Source: Ceratothoa steindachneri | Taxonomy: Eukaryota > Arthropoda > Malacostraca > Isopoda > Cymothoidae | Reading direction: 5' to 3' | Assembly (NCBI GenBank): GCA_963969495.1 | Contig: OZ018323.1 | Location: forward strand, 70,528,920 to 70,592,919 | DNA length: 64,000 bases | In this document: one piece after another, positions 35,566 through 46,880 of the stretch | Layout: every line of letters starts with the position of its first letter | How positions within the stretch are numbered: position 1 is the first letter of the stretch | The notes under the pieces: model-generated | Seen by the model: only the letters and a program-made list of their open reading frames with translations | Told to the model about the DNA's origin: nothing | The model's database searches: none | Made by a program: the position numbers and the translations under genes

Positions 35566-35694
35566 AAGCACATATGAATCCAAAATGTCTTGGTATAAAT
35601 GTAAAAAGAGTAACAAGTTCTTCAAATAGCATCCCCATATATCTGATTGAGCTTCAATGGAGACAGCATTTGACATCACAGGTTCAAAGCGCAT
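35566..35694 (-). CDS. METTL25B: METTL25B-like, probable first coding exon (E)
   Basis: The exon encodes 43 residues from ATG at 35694-35692 to ...LHLYQDILDSYVL, followed by the donor gtaagtg. It joins in phase 0 to exon 21783-21892, giving ...DSYVL-DFYSKQLW, the conserved N-terminal helix region of the family. The start is chosen because the family block begins near the N-terminus and there is no convincing acceptor upstream. A second in-frame Met lies six codons in. A TATATAA string about 20 nt upstream of the ATG is noted but is too close to be a convincing core promoter. Confidence 0.82.
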
Positions 35695-36049
35695 GATTTT
35701 ACACTTTTTTTTATATAGAGCAAATTTTAAGGCAAGTCTTATTAAAATAAACAAAAAAAGTATAGATTTATCTCAACTCCAAAAATCACTTTAAATGAAT
35801 GAATTAAATTTTGCCGAATTCACATACATTTTCCCTACTTACAAACATTAGAGTTTTTGCTAATTAAAAGTTATAAAATATATCCAAATTTATGTTTATA
35901 AATTCCAGATCCAGAAATTATAAATGTTGATCAGACCTTTAATTAAAAAAATATAATATGTGGTACAATATATTTTTTTCAGGAATAGATCAAAACTGTA
36001 AATTACCAAACAAAAGGCATAGCACACTTGATTATATGTAGTTTTCTTT
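35695..36049. other. Upstream region of the METTL25B-like gene
   Basis: AT-rich sequence directly 5' of the presumed first coding exon. It should contain the 5' UTR and promoter if that exon is truly first. No clear initiator or CpG-rich stretch. Confidence 0.3.
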
Positions 36050-36310
36050 TAATTCATAGAACTTATCTGGTAGCTGCAATCAAGGGCACAATAGTGTAAA
36101 AGAAAAGCCTATTACTAGGATACCATAAAAAGATAAAGATTAAAAACAAACAAAACCAATACCAAGAAAATAAACACTAGAAAAAAGTATCTTTAGGAGT
36201 CAGAGAGCACACTTCACTCAGGAGCCTAAAAATACAGCCAAAACCCAAACTACTAAATACTATACAGGTATAGAGGTCTGCATCCTCTAGAAACTAAAAT
36301 GACAGTCGTG
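36050..36310 (-). mobile_element. Old RetA fragment, left half (split by hAT)
   Basis: Begins with the family 3' signature in diverged form (cttatctggtagctgcaatc.agggcacaa) and proceeds through the AT-rich 3' UTR to ...aaaatgacagtcgtg. The homology continues on the far side of the hAT element at 46659. Confidence 0.7.
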
Positions 36311-36443
36311 TATTGGGATGCACCAATAAGAAAATTGGTTGAGTAACAATTAATCTACCTTATTTTTTAGCCAATTAATTATCAATTATTGACTGTATCT
36401 AATCTGGGTTTTTTTTCAGATTTTCACTTTTAACCAACCCATA

Positions 36444-36747
36444 ATGGCACCAACTATCACATGGAAATATTTCAAAATTAATCCCATGGATATAACTGTT
36501 TGTAGTTATTTACTATGCAATGTTACTAATTCAAGAGGAGGAAATACAGCTAAAACATTTACAAAATCTAATATGAGATGAATCCCGTCAAAAACTTTCA
36601 TGATCACAGAATGGCAAAAAATCCAAAAGCCTTAGGCTCAACCTCAAAGCAATTAAAAAGGACAGCTACTGAAGCAGGACCTGTGAGAAAGATAAACTGC
36701 AAGCTACTTTGGAACATGTACAAGGAAAAGGTTATGGGATATCAATG
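36444..36747 (+). pseudogene. hAT transposase N-terminus (BED zinc finger), broken
   Basis: ATG at 36444 opens APTITWKYFKINPMDITVCS then YLLCNVTNSRGGNTAKTFTK and SNMR before a stop at 36581. The next frame continues FHDHRMAKNPK...GPVRKINCKLLWNMYKEKV to 36747. The WKYF...C....C...SRGG...FT.SNMR...FH.H order is the BED-type zinc finger of hAT transposases. One frameshift. Confidence 0.75.
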
Positions 36748-36754
36748 ATCATAG

Positions 36755-38989
36755 ATTTTTTCCTTTTTAAGAGCCCATCTGGCGACTGCCTACTTGGGCA
36801 TAAGTCGCCGTACTCATGAAAGCCTAGTAATAGACTAAATTAAAATAATATGCAAAAAGACAACAATAATAAGACAGCAAGAAGGAAGTGCGCTCAGGTG
36901 TCGAGAGGAGGCCCCGGCACAGGAACATGCGACCTACCAAAAAAACAACAACAGCAACAACAAAACAGATAAATAAGGTGGAGGCCAGCCTCCCCCCAAA
37001 GTCAAAAAACCAGGTCAGTGTGGACAAACCTGTCCCGAGTACAAGAGACAAGCGGTAGTGACCCTGCTCATTCCGGTACTGAGACAGATAGCGTGCGCAA
37101 AGGTCACCCAGACTGGGACATTCAACAAGAATGTGCCGAACAGTCTAGGGGACAATGCAGTTGTCATAATAAGGTGCAGGCGAGCACTCCAACCTAAAGC
37201 CATCGCGGCACAATGGCACACAACTTTAGGTTCCCCTCGACAGTCTCCCATCTTCTTTGCCAAGCAGCCCGGAGAGCTTCCCATATTCCTGCCATGTAAT
37301 CGGTGCGAGGAAGAGCAGAATGCTGGCCTGGTCGCCAAGTCCTCAAGGACTCTTTTATGCGCTCATTCCCCGCAATTCCTACATGTCCAGGAACCCAGCA
37401 GAGGATAATCTCAACATCCGCCCAGCTCACCAAAACTGTGATGTCATGGATATCGCAAAACAGGGGATGGGAAGATTCCAATGCCCCAAAAGCACTCAGG
37501 GAGTTTTGTGAGTCGCTATAAATCTAAATCTGGTCTCCAAACCTGGCCCGTCGCATAATCTCCCATACCGGGCGGTGTATTGCAACCAGCTCAGTCATGA
37601 AGACAGACGCAATGACTGACAGAGCCCCGGTGACTTCAAACAAATGGGATACGGCGTGGAAGCCCCCCCCCCCCCTCTTCTGACTTGGAGCCATCTGTAT
37701 ACACTGGCATGGTTCCCACATGACATAAAGTGTGCTCCAAAAATGCTGAACCCAATACTCCAGGTGCTGAAGAAGCTTAGGGAGCAAAGCCGTGCCAACA
37801 AACGTTTAAAGGTGGTACCCTCCAGCGTGGCATCCTGTGCAGAACCAGGGTCACCACCGGCCCGAGCGCTATACCTAACTTTCAAAGGGCTTAGGGTATG
37901 ACTGGCATACTTCGGCGGCATAGAGACAGCCGAGATCAGCTGCAAATGCAGTGAGAGCTGTTGGCAACTGAGGGAATCGCCGGGTTCGTGTTTACAGCCG
38001 AGAAATGCACTGCACACAGCGCAGAGTGAGTGGCATCTCCCCAGCATTGACAAGTAGGCTCTCAATGGGGGAAGTGCAGAAGGCACTGGTTGCCAGGCGA
38101 AGGCTGGTGCAGTGGATCGAGTCCACCTTCCGTAGCACACACTCGGCTGCAGTGCATAAAACTTGCATCCGTAGTTGAGCTTCGAAAGAACAAAGGATCG
38201 ATAAAAAAGTAAAGCTGTAGCTCTACCAGTGCCCCAGACACTGAACGTCACAGAATCGAGAATATCCATGGCACGGGTGCAAGAGATCCTAAGGCTGTGA
38301 ATATGACCATCACAGGTGCACCCCATTTAGAAACAAATCTGGATCAGGGTGGAGCCGTGGATGGCGGGGCAAAAGTGCACCACCTTAGTCTTTGCCAAGG
38401 AGAACCGAAGTCTGTGCCCTTCAGCGTAACAAGAGACGCAGTTCAAAGCCTGTTGTAGTGGACAGTGCCACGTAGAGCGTAGTGAGAACATCTTCGGGCA
38501 GCACCAGGGTGATGCTGTTGATGCTTAGGGCAAAGAGTGTGACACTGATGACACTGCCCTGCGGGGCACTCTCTTCCTGCTCCATTGGGCCGGAGAGGGC
38601 TACCCCCCCCCCACCCATACGTGGAATCAACGATCTCGTAAAAATTCAGATATAAAGATTCGGAGGCGTCTCAATGCCATCATTGTGTGGAGGTTCTCCA
38701 TGATACCATATCGCCAGGCAGTATCATAGGCCTTCTCTAGATTAAAAAAACACTGTGGCATAGTGCTATATACGAAGGAAGGCCTCGCAGGCAGGATTTA
38801 CCAGTCAGAGTAGAGCATTCGATGTGGATTGGAACTTGCAGAAGCCGCACTATTCAGAAAAAAAGCTAATCTAACATTTACCAATTTCTGCATCAACTTG
38901 CACACGCATGAGATTAGAGAGGCGAAAACTGGCTGAGGTAGAGTGATCTCTCCCAGGTTTGCGAAAAGCACGCACAGTAGACTGTGGAA
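36755..38989 (-). mobile_element. RetA copy 4, 5'-truncated, inside hAT
   Basis: A 3' signature after a T-rich run (ctttttaagagcccatctgg) is followed by the full 3' region, RNase H (37787-37560), the linker and thumb (38326-37595: CRWTRSTAPAF-like; SYLSMLGRCHSLCAVCSA) and part of RT (38630-38421 GVALSGPMEQEESAPQGSVI). Homology ends near 38989 inside the RT fingers. The catalytic box is destroyed (LTTLYVALST). No clear TSD. Confidence 0.85.
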
Positions 38990-39211
38990 ACTTTCAAGAG
39001 ATCTTATGAGTATGGATAAATGGTTTAATAAGATTACACAAAGGGTTTTGAAGTAAACAACTAATTCCAAAAGAACAGAAGTCTATGGAAATTTATAACA
39101 GCTAGCCTGGACCAACTGATTGGATTTAAGATTTAAGATAAGTTACCGGTGGGTTGCTGCCCAATCCAAGTGGATTCTATATAGCCGCTAGGGTGAAACG
39201 AGAAATATCAT

Positions 39212-42200
39212 CTATAAAAGGTGGAGGAGACCACTTTGTGACAAAAATTTTAAAAACGACGGGTTAAAAGATTGCTCCGCCAATATGAATCGAAGACGGG
39301 TGTGTTGAGGAATAGTTAAAAGGGTCGGGAAACAGGACAACCGGAGAATGGTAAAATGACTACAATCAAATAAAAGGTGGGCAACCGATTGGTCCCCACC
39401 GCAAAACTGACAGCAAGGGCTGATATGGGCATCACCCGAAACAAGATGGCCGTGAGTAAGTCTCATGTGGCTAATGCGAACTCAGCAAAGGGCCACTCCA
39501 TCGACCGCATTCTATGACGACTCGAGGGCCAAGAGCGAATAGAATTTTTTATTTTGTATAGTTTGGATGATGAACAGTCATCACATTCAATCTGCCACAG
39601 TTGAAAAATATATTTTCTTATTGAAGGAAAGTAGTCCCTAAAAGGCAGCGCCGAGTTCTCAGGGGACACAAAATGTGCTGAACGGGCCAGCCGATCAGCC
39701 TTCTCATTGCCAAGACCCCCACATGCCCAAGGACCCAGCAAAAAAAATTCTATATCGGGATGCATTTTGGATTTTGGATCAGCCAGTTGCAAATTTCTGT
39801 GACCAGGGGATGGGACGCATTAAAAGATCTAATTGACTGTAAGACGCTCCCGAGTCGGAAAAATGACAAAATCACTAAAAGGTAAAATTTGGATGAGTCT
39901 AAAGGCTAAAAGGATTGCTGAAAGTTCAGCGGTAAAAATGGATGCTGCTGGTGGCAAAGATAGAGTTAGGAGTTCTCCTTCTGGGTAGATAGCTGCGGCG
40001 CCCACGCCACCGTCCGACTTAGAGCCATCCGTGTATAGTGGGCAGCATTGTTTGTGGGAGATTGAATGCTCTAAGAACGGGCTTTTAATGATGCGAGGGT
40101 CCATGGAGGACTTCTCCAGGTTCCACATGTTGGTACATACTGTGGGGAGAGGAGCACGCCACCTAGGGGTCAGTAAAAATGGAAGGGTAAGGACCCTTGG
40201 AGCACCCAGGTTAGAGAGATGATCTCCTATGCGAAGGTTCAAGGGGCGGGGTAAAGATGGCAACTTATCATATGCCGCCGTTGATTTGGCAGCATACAGG
40301 CATCTGTATACCTCTGATAAAAGGGCTTGCTGTACTCGGCAGAGGTATCGCATGCCGATTTGAAGTCTATGGTAGGACAAAGGGAGTACCCCACTCTCGC
40401 AGTAAAGGCTGTTGACAGGAGAAGTAGGGAAGGCTCCACTAGAAAGGCGAACTCCAAGGTTTCGAATGGGGTTCAGCATTTTAAGGGCTGAAGGGGAAGC
40501 CGATGAGTAAATTTGACAGCCATAATCAAATTTGGTGGGAACGAGGGCTGTGTATAATGTCCACAATGTTTGTCGGTCACTGCCCCACGAAGTGTGTGAG
40601 AGGACTTTCAAAATGTCTAGAGCCCGCAGACAGCCTGTTCAAAGTTGGCGTAGGTGTGGTAACCAGGATAACTTTGGATCGAGAGTTACGCCAAGGAACC
40701 GAAACTCGGAGACAAACTCTATATCTTCGCCTTGTAGGAAGATAGATGGTGGAACAAGAACCCCTCTGCCTCGGTGGAAATACATTGCTTTGGTTTTGGT
40801 AATGGAAAAGCGGAATCCCTTAAGTTGTGCTCTTTTGGATACAGCATCGACCGCCAGTTGTAGCCGACGCGCTGCTGATGGAAGGCGAGGTGAGGAACAG
40901 TATAGTGCTAAATCATCGACAAACAGAGTTTCCGATACACCTTCTGGGAGAGACGAAATAATATCATTGATGGCAATTATAAAACATAAGACACTTAAAA
41001 CACTGCCCTGAGGAACTCCATCCTCTTGGGGTTGCAGGTCAGAGTATGCGTCTCGAAGGATCGAGATGCTAAAAAACTTTGAATAAATGAAGGTAAAAGG
41101 CCTCTCATCCCCCAGACGTATAACTGCTTCAAGATGCCGTATTTCCATGTTGTGTCGTAGGCTTTCTCAATATCGAAAAATATGGCCAGGACTCGGTGCT
41201 TTAATGAGAAAGCTTTCCGGACTGATCCCTCAAAACGTTCTAGTAGGTCAAGGGTGCTATGACCTTTGCGGAAGCCACATTGAAATGGAGAGAGAAGGTG
41301 ATTGGCTTCTAGGAACCAGTTTAGGCGCTCCAATATCATTTTTTCCAGCAACTTACTCAAACAGCTGGTGAGAGCTATAGGGCGGTAGTGATCTGCATCC
41401 AACCCGTCCCTGCCCGGTTTGACAAAGGAAAGGATGATCCCAATGCGCCATGATGACGGGTAAAAATGCTTCACCCATATAAGGTTGTACAAATCAAGCA
41501 GGAAGAGAGTAGAGTATGGATGTAGGTGCCGAATCATGTCGAAATGGATCTCATCAAGGCCAGGGGAAGTAGATTTGCAAAGGGACAAAGCACTTTGCAG
41601 CTCATAGATGCTGAATAGAGCGTTATACGGAAGGTTAGATTTTGTTGTGAAGTTGAGAGAATGAGATTCTTCCTTTGATTTGTAGGATTGAAAAGCCTTA
41701 TCTAAACGTCTGACACTGCTGACGGCGCGGAAATGGTCAGCAAAAGCATTGCTGACCACCAGGCCGTCATTCTCCAAGGAACCGTCTAAGTTGAGTGTGG
41801 GGGTATGATGATTAGCGTAACGGCCCCTGATCTTATTAATCCTCTTCCAGATCTTAGCAGTAGGTGTCATAGAGGAAATCGATGAAACGTATCTGCGCCA
41901 TGAATTTCGGCGAGCTTCACGAAGGGTTCTTTGGCGAAGCACACGAGCTCGATTTCGGTCGACCTTGTTGCACAAAGTTGGGTTCTTTCGGAATCGGGCA
42001 TGGGCTAACTTGTAATTTTTGCACACGTCGAGGTCCACCAGGGCACGGTTGAGTGGCCTGTGACAGGTCGCCTCCGTGGGATGGTCTGTGTTGCTGCATT
42101 GTAGATAGTCGATGTAAAGTATTCTACTGCCTAGTCTACTCCATTGAAGGTCCCCAAAGATGCATTTGTGAAGGATGCCTCTTGGAAACCTTCCCAATCT

Positions 42201-42631
42201 GCATGACCTAAGTCCCACTTAAGGGGCATGGTTGTATGAAGGCTAACTTGAAGGGCCGACAAGACAATAGAGAAGTGGTCACTCCCATGGAGATCGTCAA
42301 GAATTGACCATCGAAATTCTGTGAAGCAATCAGGGGAACAAACAGACAGGTCAACACAGCTAAAAGAGTCCGTCTGGACATGATAAGAGGTAAAATCGCC
42401 AGTATTTAAAATACAAAGAAGGTCAGATAATAAAAGAGACTCTAAAACACTGCCTTTGGCATTTCGAGTGATGTCACCCCAGTATGGGTGACGGGCGTTA
42501 AAATCTCCTAGTAATAAGAATGGGGACGGCAACTGGTCTATAAGTTCTAAAAGGTCGGATCTTGACAATGATAAACAAGGGGGTAGGTAAATAGAGCAAA
42601 CGGTAAAAAGCTTAGTAAGAAAAACCCTCAC
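39212..42631 (-). pseudogene. RetB ORF2 (APE-RT-RNase H-zinc finger), frameshifted
   Basis: Endonuclease 42631-42131: LLLGDFNARHPYWGDITRNA, SCVDLSVCSPDCFTEFRWSI, HGSDHFSIVL. RT frame 42218-40995 is open for 407 codons with SPGLDEIHFDMIRHLHPYST, DHYRPIALTSCLSKLLEKMI, SPFQCGFRKGHSTLDLLERF and FFDIEKAYDTTWKYGIL. It continues in 41148-40639 with [20 protein letters not shown] and FVDDLALYCSS (both catalytic Asp kept). RNase H: LYTDGSKSDGGVGAAAI...TAELSAILLAF (40611-39829) and GLGNEKADRLAR (39792-39463). C-terminal finger: CCQFCGGDQSVAHLLFDC (39466-39212). About four frameshifts. Confidence 0.9.
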
Positions 42632-42741
42632 AGCAACAGCTTGGAGGGATTGTATGTAGGGAGATGAGAGGGGCTTCCAGCAGGAGCAATAGAGTTGAAA
42701 GTGAGAAAACCGGGTGCCGGCGGAAAGGGCTGTATACCAGT

Positions 42742-43362
42742 TTATTCTCCTGGAGACAAATAACAGCAGGGTGGATAGTCGTCAAAAGAATTTTGAGTTC
42801 TTCCCACTTTGGAAGAACTCCTTGACAATTCCATTGTAAAATGGAAGATATTATGTGTGATGATTAGATACCACTGTGGATATCTTTTTCTCTTTTGAGG
42901 CCGATATTGTATTTGAGGTTCGTCCCAAAGAGCTTGGGAGACAGGGAGCTGATTTTGAGGAGCCTGCTTTTGCAGAGGGAAAGATCCTAAATGGAGCAGT
43001 AACTGAGCTCGGTTCTCCTTTGGAGAACCGAGCGAGGCCCTTGATTGTAATTCGGGCTCGCAACCTGGTGGAAAAGGAAGATCAAGAAGGGATTTTTGGC
43101 CGGTAGATCCGGATTCATGGGTCGAGGGTATTTTCGGTGTCTGGGGAGTTGGTCCAACTGCTGCAGTTGGTGATGTTGGAGTATCAACTGCTTCCATCGG
43201 ATCTTGGGTTGAAGGGTGAGCGGAACAAAGAGGTGATCTGAGCGAGGTGTGTGGAGCTGGGTGTATTTCTGCCATCGTTTGGATCAGGATGGGGCCTACG
43301 TCCTGTGAAGGGCGAGACGGACTTAAGGGCAGAGAATGTTCAACCATAGGGGAGGGGTCCAT
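42742..43362 (-). pseudogene. RetB ORF1, Pro/Ser-rich C-terminal part (shifted frame)
   Basis: An open frame of 206 codons rich in Pro, Ser and Gln (SPSRPSQDVGPILIQTMAEI; PSTQDPMEAVDTPTSPTAAV), positioned like the Pro-rich tail of RetA ORF1 between the knuckles and ORF2. Low sequence complexity prevents a domain call. Confidence 0.6.
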
Positions 43363-43584
43363 TGGAGATTCTCGGGGTTCGGCCGAGTCAGCTCCAGAGG
43401 CTGCCCGCTTATTGGTGGTCGATGACCCAGGTGAGGAATCCTTTCTCTTACCACTGAGCTTTGGGTCTCATGGCCGGGTGGATGAACCTTCACTGGTCGA
43501 TGTAGAGGATTCTTTCAAATAGCGTCTGATGTCTTTAAGCGTCTCTCCCAGCTAGAGCTGCTGGAGAGAGGGGGGCTACATTGG

Positions 43585-44610
43585 TTATCTTGGTGTGAGA
43601 GCGATGTTTCGACTGCATATTCTGAATGTTTTCGACGCTGCGAGTAGATCTAGGGTGAAGTGCTTCAGGCTGGTCGGAACTCGCGTGTGATGGTCGGTTT
43701 CGTCCGTCATGATGTAAAACGTCAGAGAAGAAACATCAGAGAAGAGCCGGCCGAGTGGCGAGGTTTGTGCTCGGGCACGCTGGTGAGCCTCTCTTATATC
43801 TAGACGTAGGGAGTCGCGCAAAGCGAGAACTTCCGTTTCATATAAAAATATAGAGCAGAGTTTTGACGCAGCACTGTGGGTACCTCTGCAGTTGGCACAG
43901 TGGGGCATTTTGGTGCATTCGGGGCCATGGTAGTCAGAGCTACAATTCACGCAGGAGCGAGGGTGCCGACAGGCTCGGTCAATATGTCCAAATTGATTGC
44001 AATTGAAGCAGCGTCTGAGTAGTTCGATGTAGGGACTTACCGGGACACGGGGGTACCCAGCTTTAATATACTGCGGCAGTTCTTGTCGTTCAAATGTTAA
44101 AATCAGTGTGGCGGTTGGAACTTTAGTGGAGCCTAATGTTTTAGTTACCCTGTGTACATGTGTGACACGTTGGGTACTGAGCTTACTCTGAAGGCGGGTG
44201 GGGTCTTAGTCCTTTAGTTCGTTTGAACGGACGACACCTTTGACGAAATTCAGACGCGGATGGGGCGAGACAGTTATTGGAATTTCAGATATCGAAGATA
44301 GATTTCGCACAAGGTTGTGTTGAGAGTGGGATGACACCTCGACTACGACATCACCACTTCCTCTTGACCACATCCGGCGGGCTTCACCACAGCGGGACTC
44401 AAAAGATTCATTGACGTCAAACACATCGACTTTTGCAAGTGGGATGTCAGATGATGAATTCATGATAAGAAAGCGAGGATAATCAAGATCTGGGTCTACT
44501 TCGTTGGAATAGGGGTTCAACGAGCGAAGAAAGGCTGAAAGGGAAGCTAAGGAACGTTTGGCACGAGAACCCTTACGAGAAGGGGAGGTTTTTGGTTTAT
44601 GGCTAGCCAT
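43585..44610 (-). pseudogene. RetB ORF1, N-terminal and CCHC part (one in-frame stop)
   Basis: ATG at 44610 (MASHKPKTSPSRKGSRAKRS) runs to a single TAA at 44208-44206, after which the same frame stays open to 43585. The second part carries knuckles CFNCNQFGHIDRAC, CVNCSSDYHGPEC and CANCRGTHSAASKLC, then LRDSLRLDIREAHQRARAQT. Gag-like RNA-binding protein. The Pro-rich C-terminal part lies in another frame at 43362-42742, so a frameshift near 43700 also exists. Confidence 0.85.
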
Positions 44611-45619
44611 TGCAAAAAGAAAAAAAAACTTCGCATTCTCCCTCGGGGCTCCCCACCATGGAGGCCTACAAGGGCCCGGCGCTACTGCAACTATACAATC
44701 AGTTACGTCCGGTATGTCCTCTTGGAGAATGGATACGGATCCACCACACCATCTTTATAACCCTAAGAGACTGCCCGAGTTCTCCTACACACGGAAAAAA
44801 GGGGCCAATGATGGGTTTCTCCTTGGGCATTCGGTAGACGAAGGCGGTGGAGATGCCCAGCCTCTTTCACCTTCATGAAAGAACAATTCGGAATCAATCC
44901 ATTAATCGAGCAGAGGTCGGGTATCCATAAGGACCACTAGATAGACGAAGGAAGAGGGGGAAATAAAGGGCAGTGGAAGAGCGTAATAGAGGAGGAAAGA
45001 AAGAGGGGTATGTTAAAAGTTTTGTTGGCAGCACCATGGGTCCCCTAGGGGACCAGAGCCTCTCTGGGAACAACCCCTGAAGAAAAGATCCCAGAGAGGG
45101 AGGGGGCCAACTGATTGGAAGATTGAGAATTTGTAGCCTAGTATAGACGCAAAAATGTATACAGCAGAGCTACATAATAACTATAAAGCATTACTCTTTG
45201 TATCTACACTGTGCTACAAATTCTCAATCACTCTATCGCTTTCAATAGCATCGTGTCACACATGCATGGTGTAAATGCCCCTTAATAGAAATATAGAGGT
45301 TTTACAAATGTTTTAATTAGAAATATGTCTGTAAACTCCTGACATTACATTTTTTTTGCAACAAATCGTGCTATATGATATCATTCATTGCATTTTTGCA
45401 ACAATGATTTTTTAAAATATAAAATGCTATTAAAACATAGGATAACCATATAAAATAGGTTTTATGGCTGTTCAGTGCATATATTTCAACATATATAACA
45501 TCCGTAACTCAACGATGAACTACAATTTTTTCCGGCCTAAATCAAGAAAAGATTTTCTGCTTACGTGGAAAACAAATATTTTTGCATATTATCTTTCATA
45601 GATATTAGATTTAAGATGA

Positions 45620-46085
45620 AATTTCCTAGAAATGATATGGAGTTAATAATAAAGGAATGGGTGTTAGAAGCTCGAGAGCTAGAGGAGAATCCACTATTTC
45701 ATCCAGTCCTGGTGGCGAAAATGAAGATTCTGTAAGTTCTCTTGACTTTTTAAAAATGTTCTTAGCTTCTGCTAAGACAGGATCATCACGAAGGAACAAA
45801 GAAAATGACAAACAGAATAAATCATCAAAATAAATAATATTTAGTCATGGGTGCATTAAAGAATTGGATCAATATTTAAATTTGCCATTACAACATAAAA
45901 AAAATGATCCTTTCCTGTGGTGGACAAATATACAGGGACCATCACCTATTCTGAGCAAACTAGCTTTGAGATATTTAAGTCTACCAGCTTCTTCTGTAGA
46001 AAGTGAAAGACTCTTTAGTACTGGAGGTAGTATATATACGAGCTTGCAAGAAATAGGTTATGCCCTGAAAATGGAGAAATTCTGA
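45620..46085 (+). pseudogene. hAT transposase C-terminal dimerisation domain
   Basis: The frame 45864-46085 encodes LDQYLNLPLQHKKNDPFLWW, PSPILSKLALRYLSLPASSV and ESERLFSTGGSIYTS, the hAT C-terminal domain (DPxxWW, LA..YL..PASS..SERLFS..G). Upstream at 45690-45820, a second frame reads SSSPGGENEDSVSSLDFLKM. The catalytic middle of the protein is missing between the two hAT pieces. Confidence 0.88.
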
Positions 46086-46658
46086 TGTTCCTTCCTACAT
46101 TGCAATTTGATTGCTCTTAATAAAACTAGTGTGAATTTTGTTTTCTCTTTTCAGTCCATATTATCAGGTATGTTTACAATTAATTTTAGTGAGAAAAGCA
46201 TTCTTATTTGTACCATATTTTTCATTTTGCTTAAATTGGGTTTAAGTTACCCACCATTTATGTTTTAAATTAAAATTATGGTAGTAAAAAATATATTAAA
46301 ACTGTTACTATAATCTTTATTCATAGAAACATTTAGTAAGGCATGTTATTTCTTAGTAGGTTTTTACTGATTTTTTTTTTATATATAATAAAAATAGCAT
46401 ATGAGCCAAATTATCTGCCAGACAGTGAAAGAGTATGGTAACATTTTCATATAAAATGTTTCCATAATCCATTTCAATGACAAAGTTAAATGATGATTGT
46501 ATCAGCTGAAATGAAATGGCTTAAATTTAGCAGACAATGAAAAAGTACAATAAAACTAATTATTGATTAAGCAGCTGATTAATCAGCAAAAAGCTAATTA
46601 CCAATTAATTGGCAAACAGCTGATTAGGCGATTAACTGATTAATCTGTGGAACCCTAG

Positions 46659-46880
46659 TCAGGTGTGAACAAACCTGTCTGAGTAGAAAGGACAAGTGGT
46701 AGAGATACTGCTTGTCCCAGTGAGATAACATAGTGAGTGCAAAGCTAATTTCACAACTGCAACTGATTTAGAGGTGATAGAAAGTGACCTGAAGCCATTG
46801 AGTCATTAGAGGTAGGTCCATGGAAAAGGTTGCAGTGCAATGGCATGCAACTTTAGATTCCTGTCAACTGTTGTAGTAGT
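46659..46880 (-). mobile_element. Old RetA fragment, right half
   Basis: Resumes at tcaggtgtgaacaaacctgt, matching copy 4 just beyond the point where 36050-36310 stops (gtcagtgtggacaaacctgt in copy 4), and continues to ggcatgcaactttagattcc. Confirms the two halves are one insertion interrupted by hAT. Confidence 0.75.

Larger units (their letters stand above)
1..35694 (-). other. METTL25B: METTL25B (RRNAD1)-like methyltransferase gene, span within window
   Basis: Six coding exons on the minus strand give a METTL25/RRNAD1-family protein, a predicted cytosolic or nuclear SAM-dependent methyltransferase whose substrate is not firmly known. Diagnostic blocks appear in family order: LYQDILDSYVL-DFYSKQLW at the N-terminus, a PKKQHEV block, the SAM motif VVIDVGSGQGHLARLI, GLHCCGDLGPTL, VGCCYMKL, and GYPMSEF...HELSYSAREMACHAMESY. 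The GCCYMKL and GYPMS spelling fits METTL25B better than METTL25. Phases agree at the junctions E-D (0/0), C-C2 (2/1), C2-B (0/0) and B-A (2/1). D ends with 2 nt and C begins with 2 nt, so an exon between 16553 and 21782 was not found. The 3' exons lie left of base 1. Introns reach about 14 kb and are mostly transposons. The six exons encode about 316 residues of what should be a longer protein. Confidence 0.9.
39125..45106 (-). mobile_element. RetB, full-length I/Nimb-like retrotransposon with 13-bp TSD
   Basis: Flanked by ccaactgattgga at 39112-39124 and 45107-45119. The element is 5982 bp, minus strand, and ends 3' in AAATCTTAAA rather than pure poly(A). Order: 5' UTR (45106-44611), ORF1 with CCHC knuckles, APE endonuclease, RT, RNase H and a C-terminal CCHC-like finger. 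Related to but distinct from RetA. It lies within the hAT element. Confidence 0.93.
36311..46657 (+). mobile_element. hAT transposon, disrupted by RetA and RetB
   Basis: Left end tattgggatgcacc and right end ...ggaaccctag (inverse ctagggttcc) are diverged forms of TAGGGATGCACC-like hAT termini. Flanks gtcgtgt and gtcaggtgt correspond to an ancestral gtcagtgt, an 8-bp duplication in the underlying RetA fragment. Plus-strand pieces of a BED-finger transposase lie near both ends. Minus the two insertions, about 2.1 kb remains. Confidence 0.72.

Noticed and set aside
35700..35725. TATATAA as the METTL25B core promoter
   Set aside because: Only about 20 nt from the presumed ATG and in AT-rich DNA. 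Position is incompatible with a normal 5' UTR and there is no other support.
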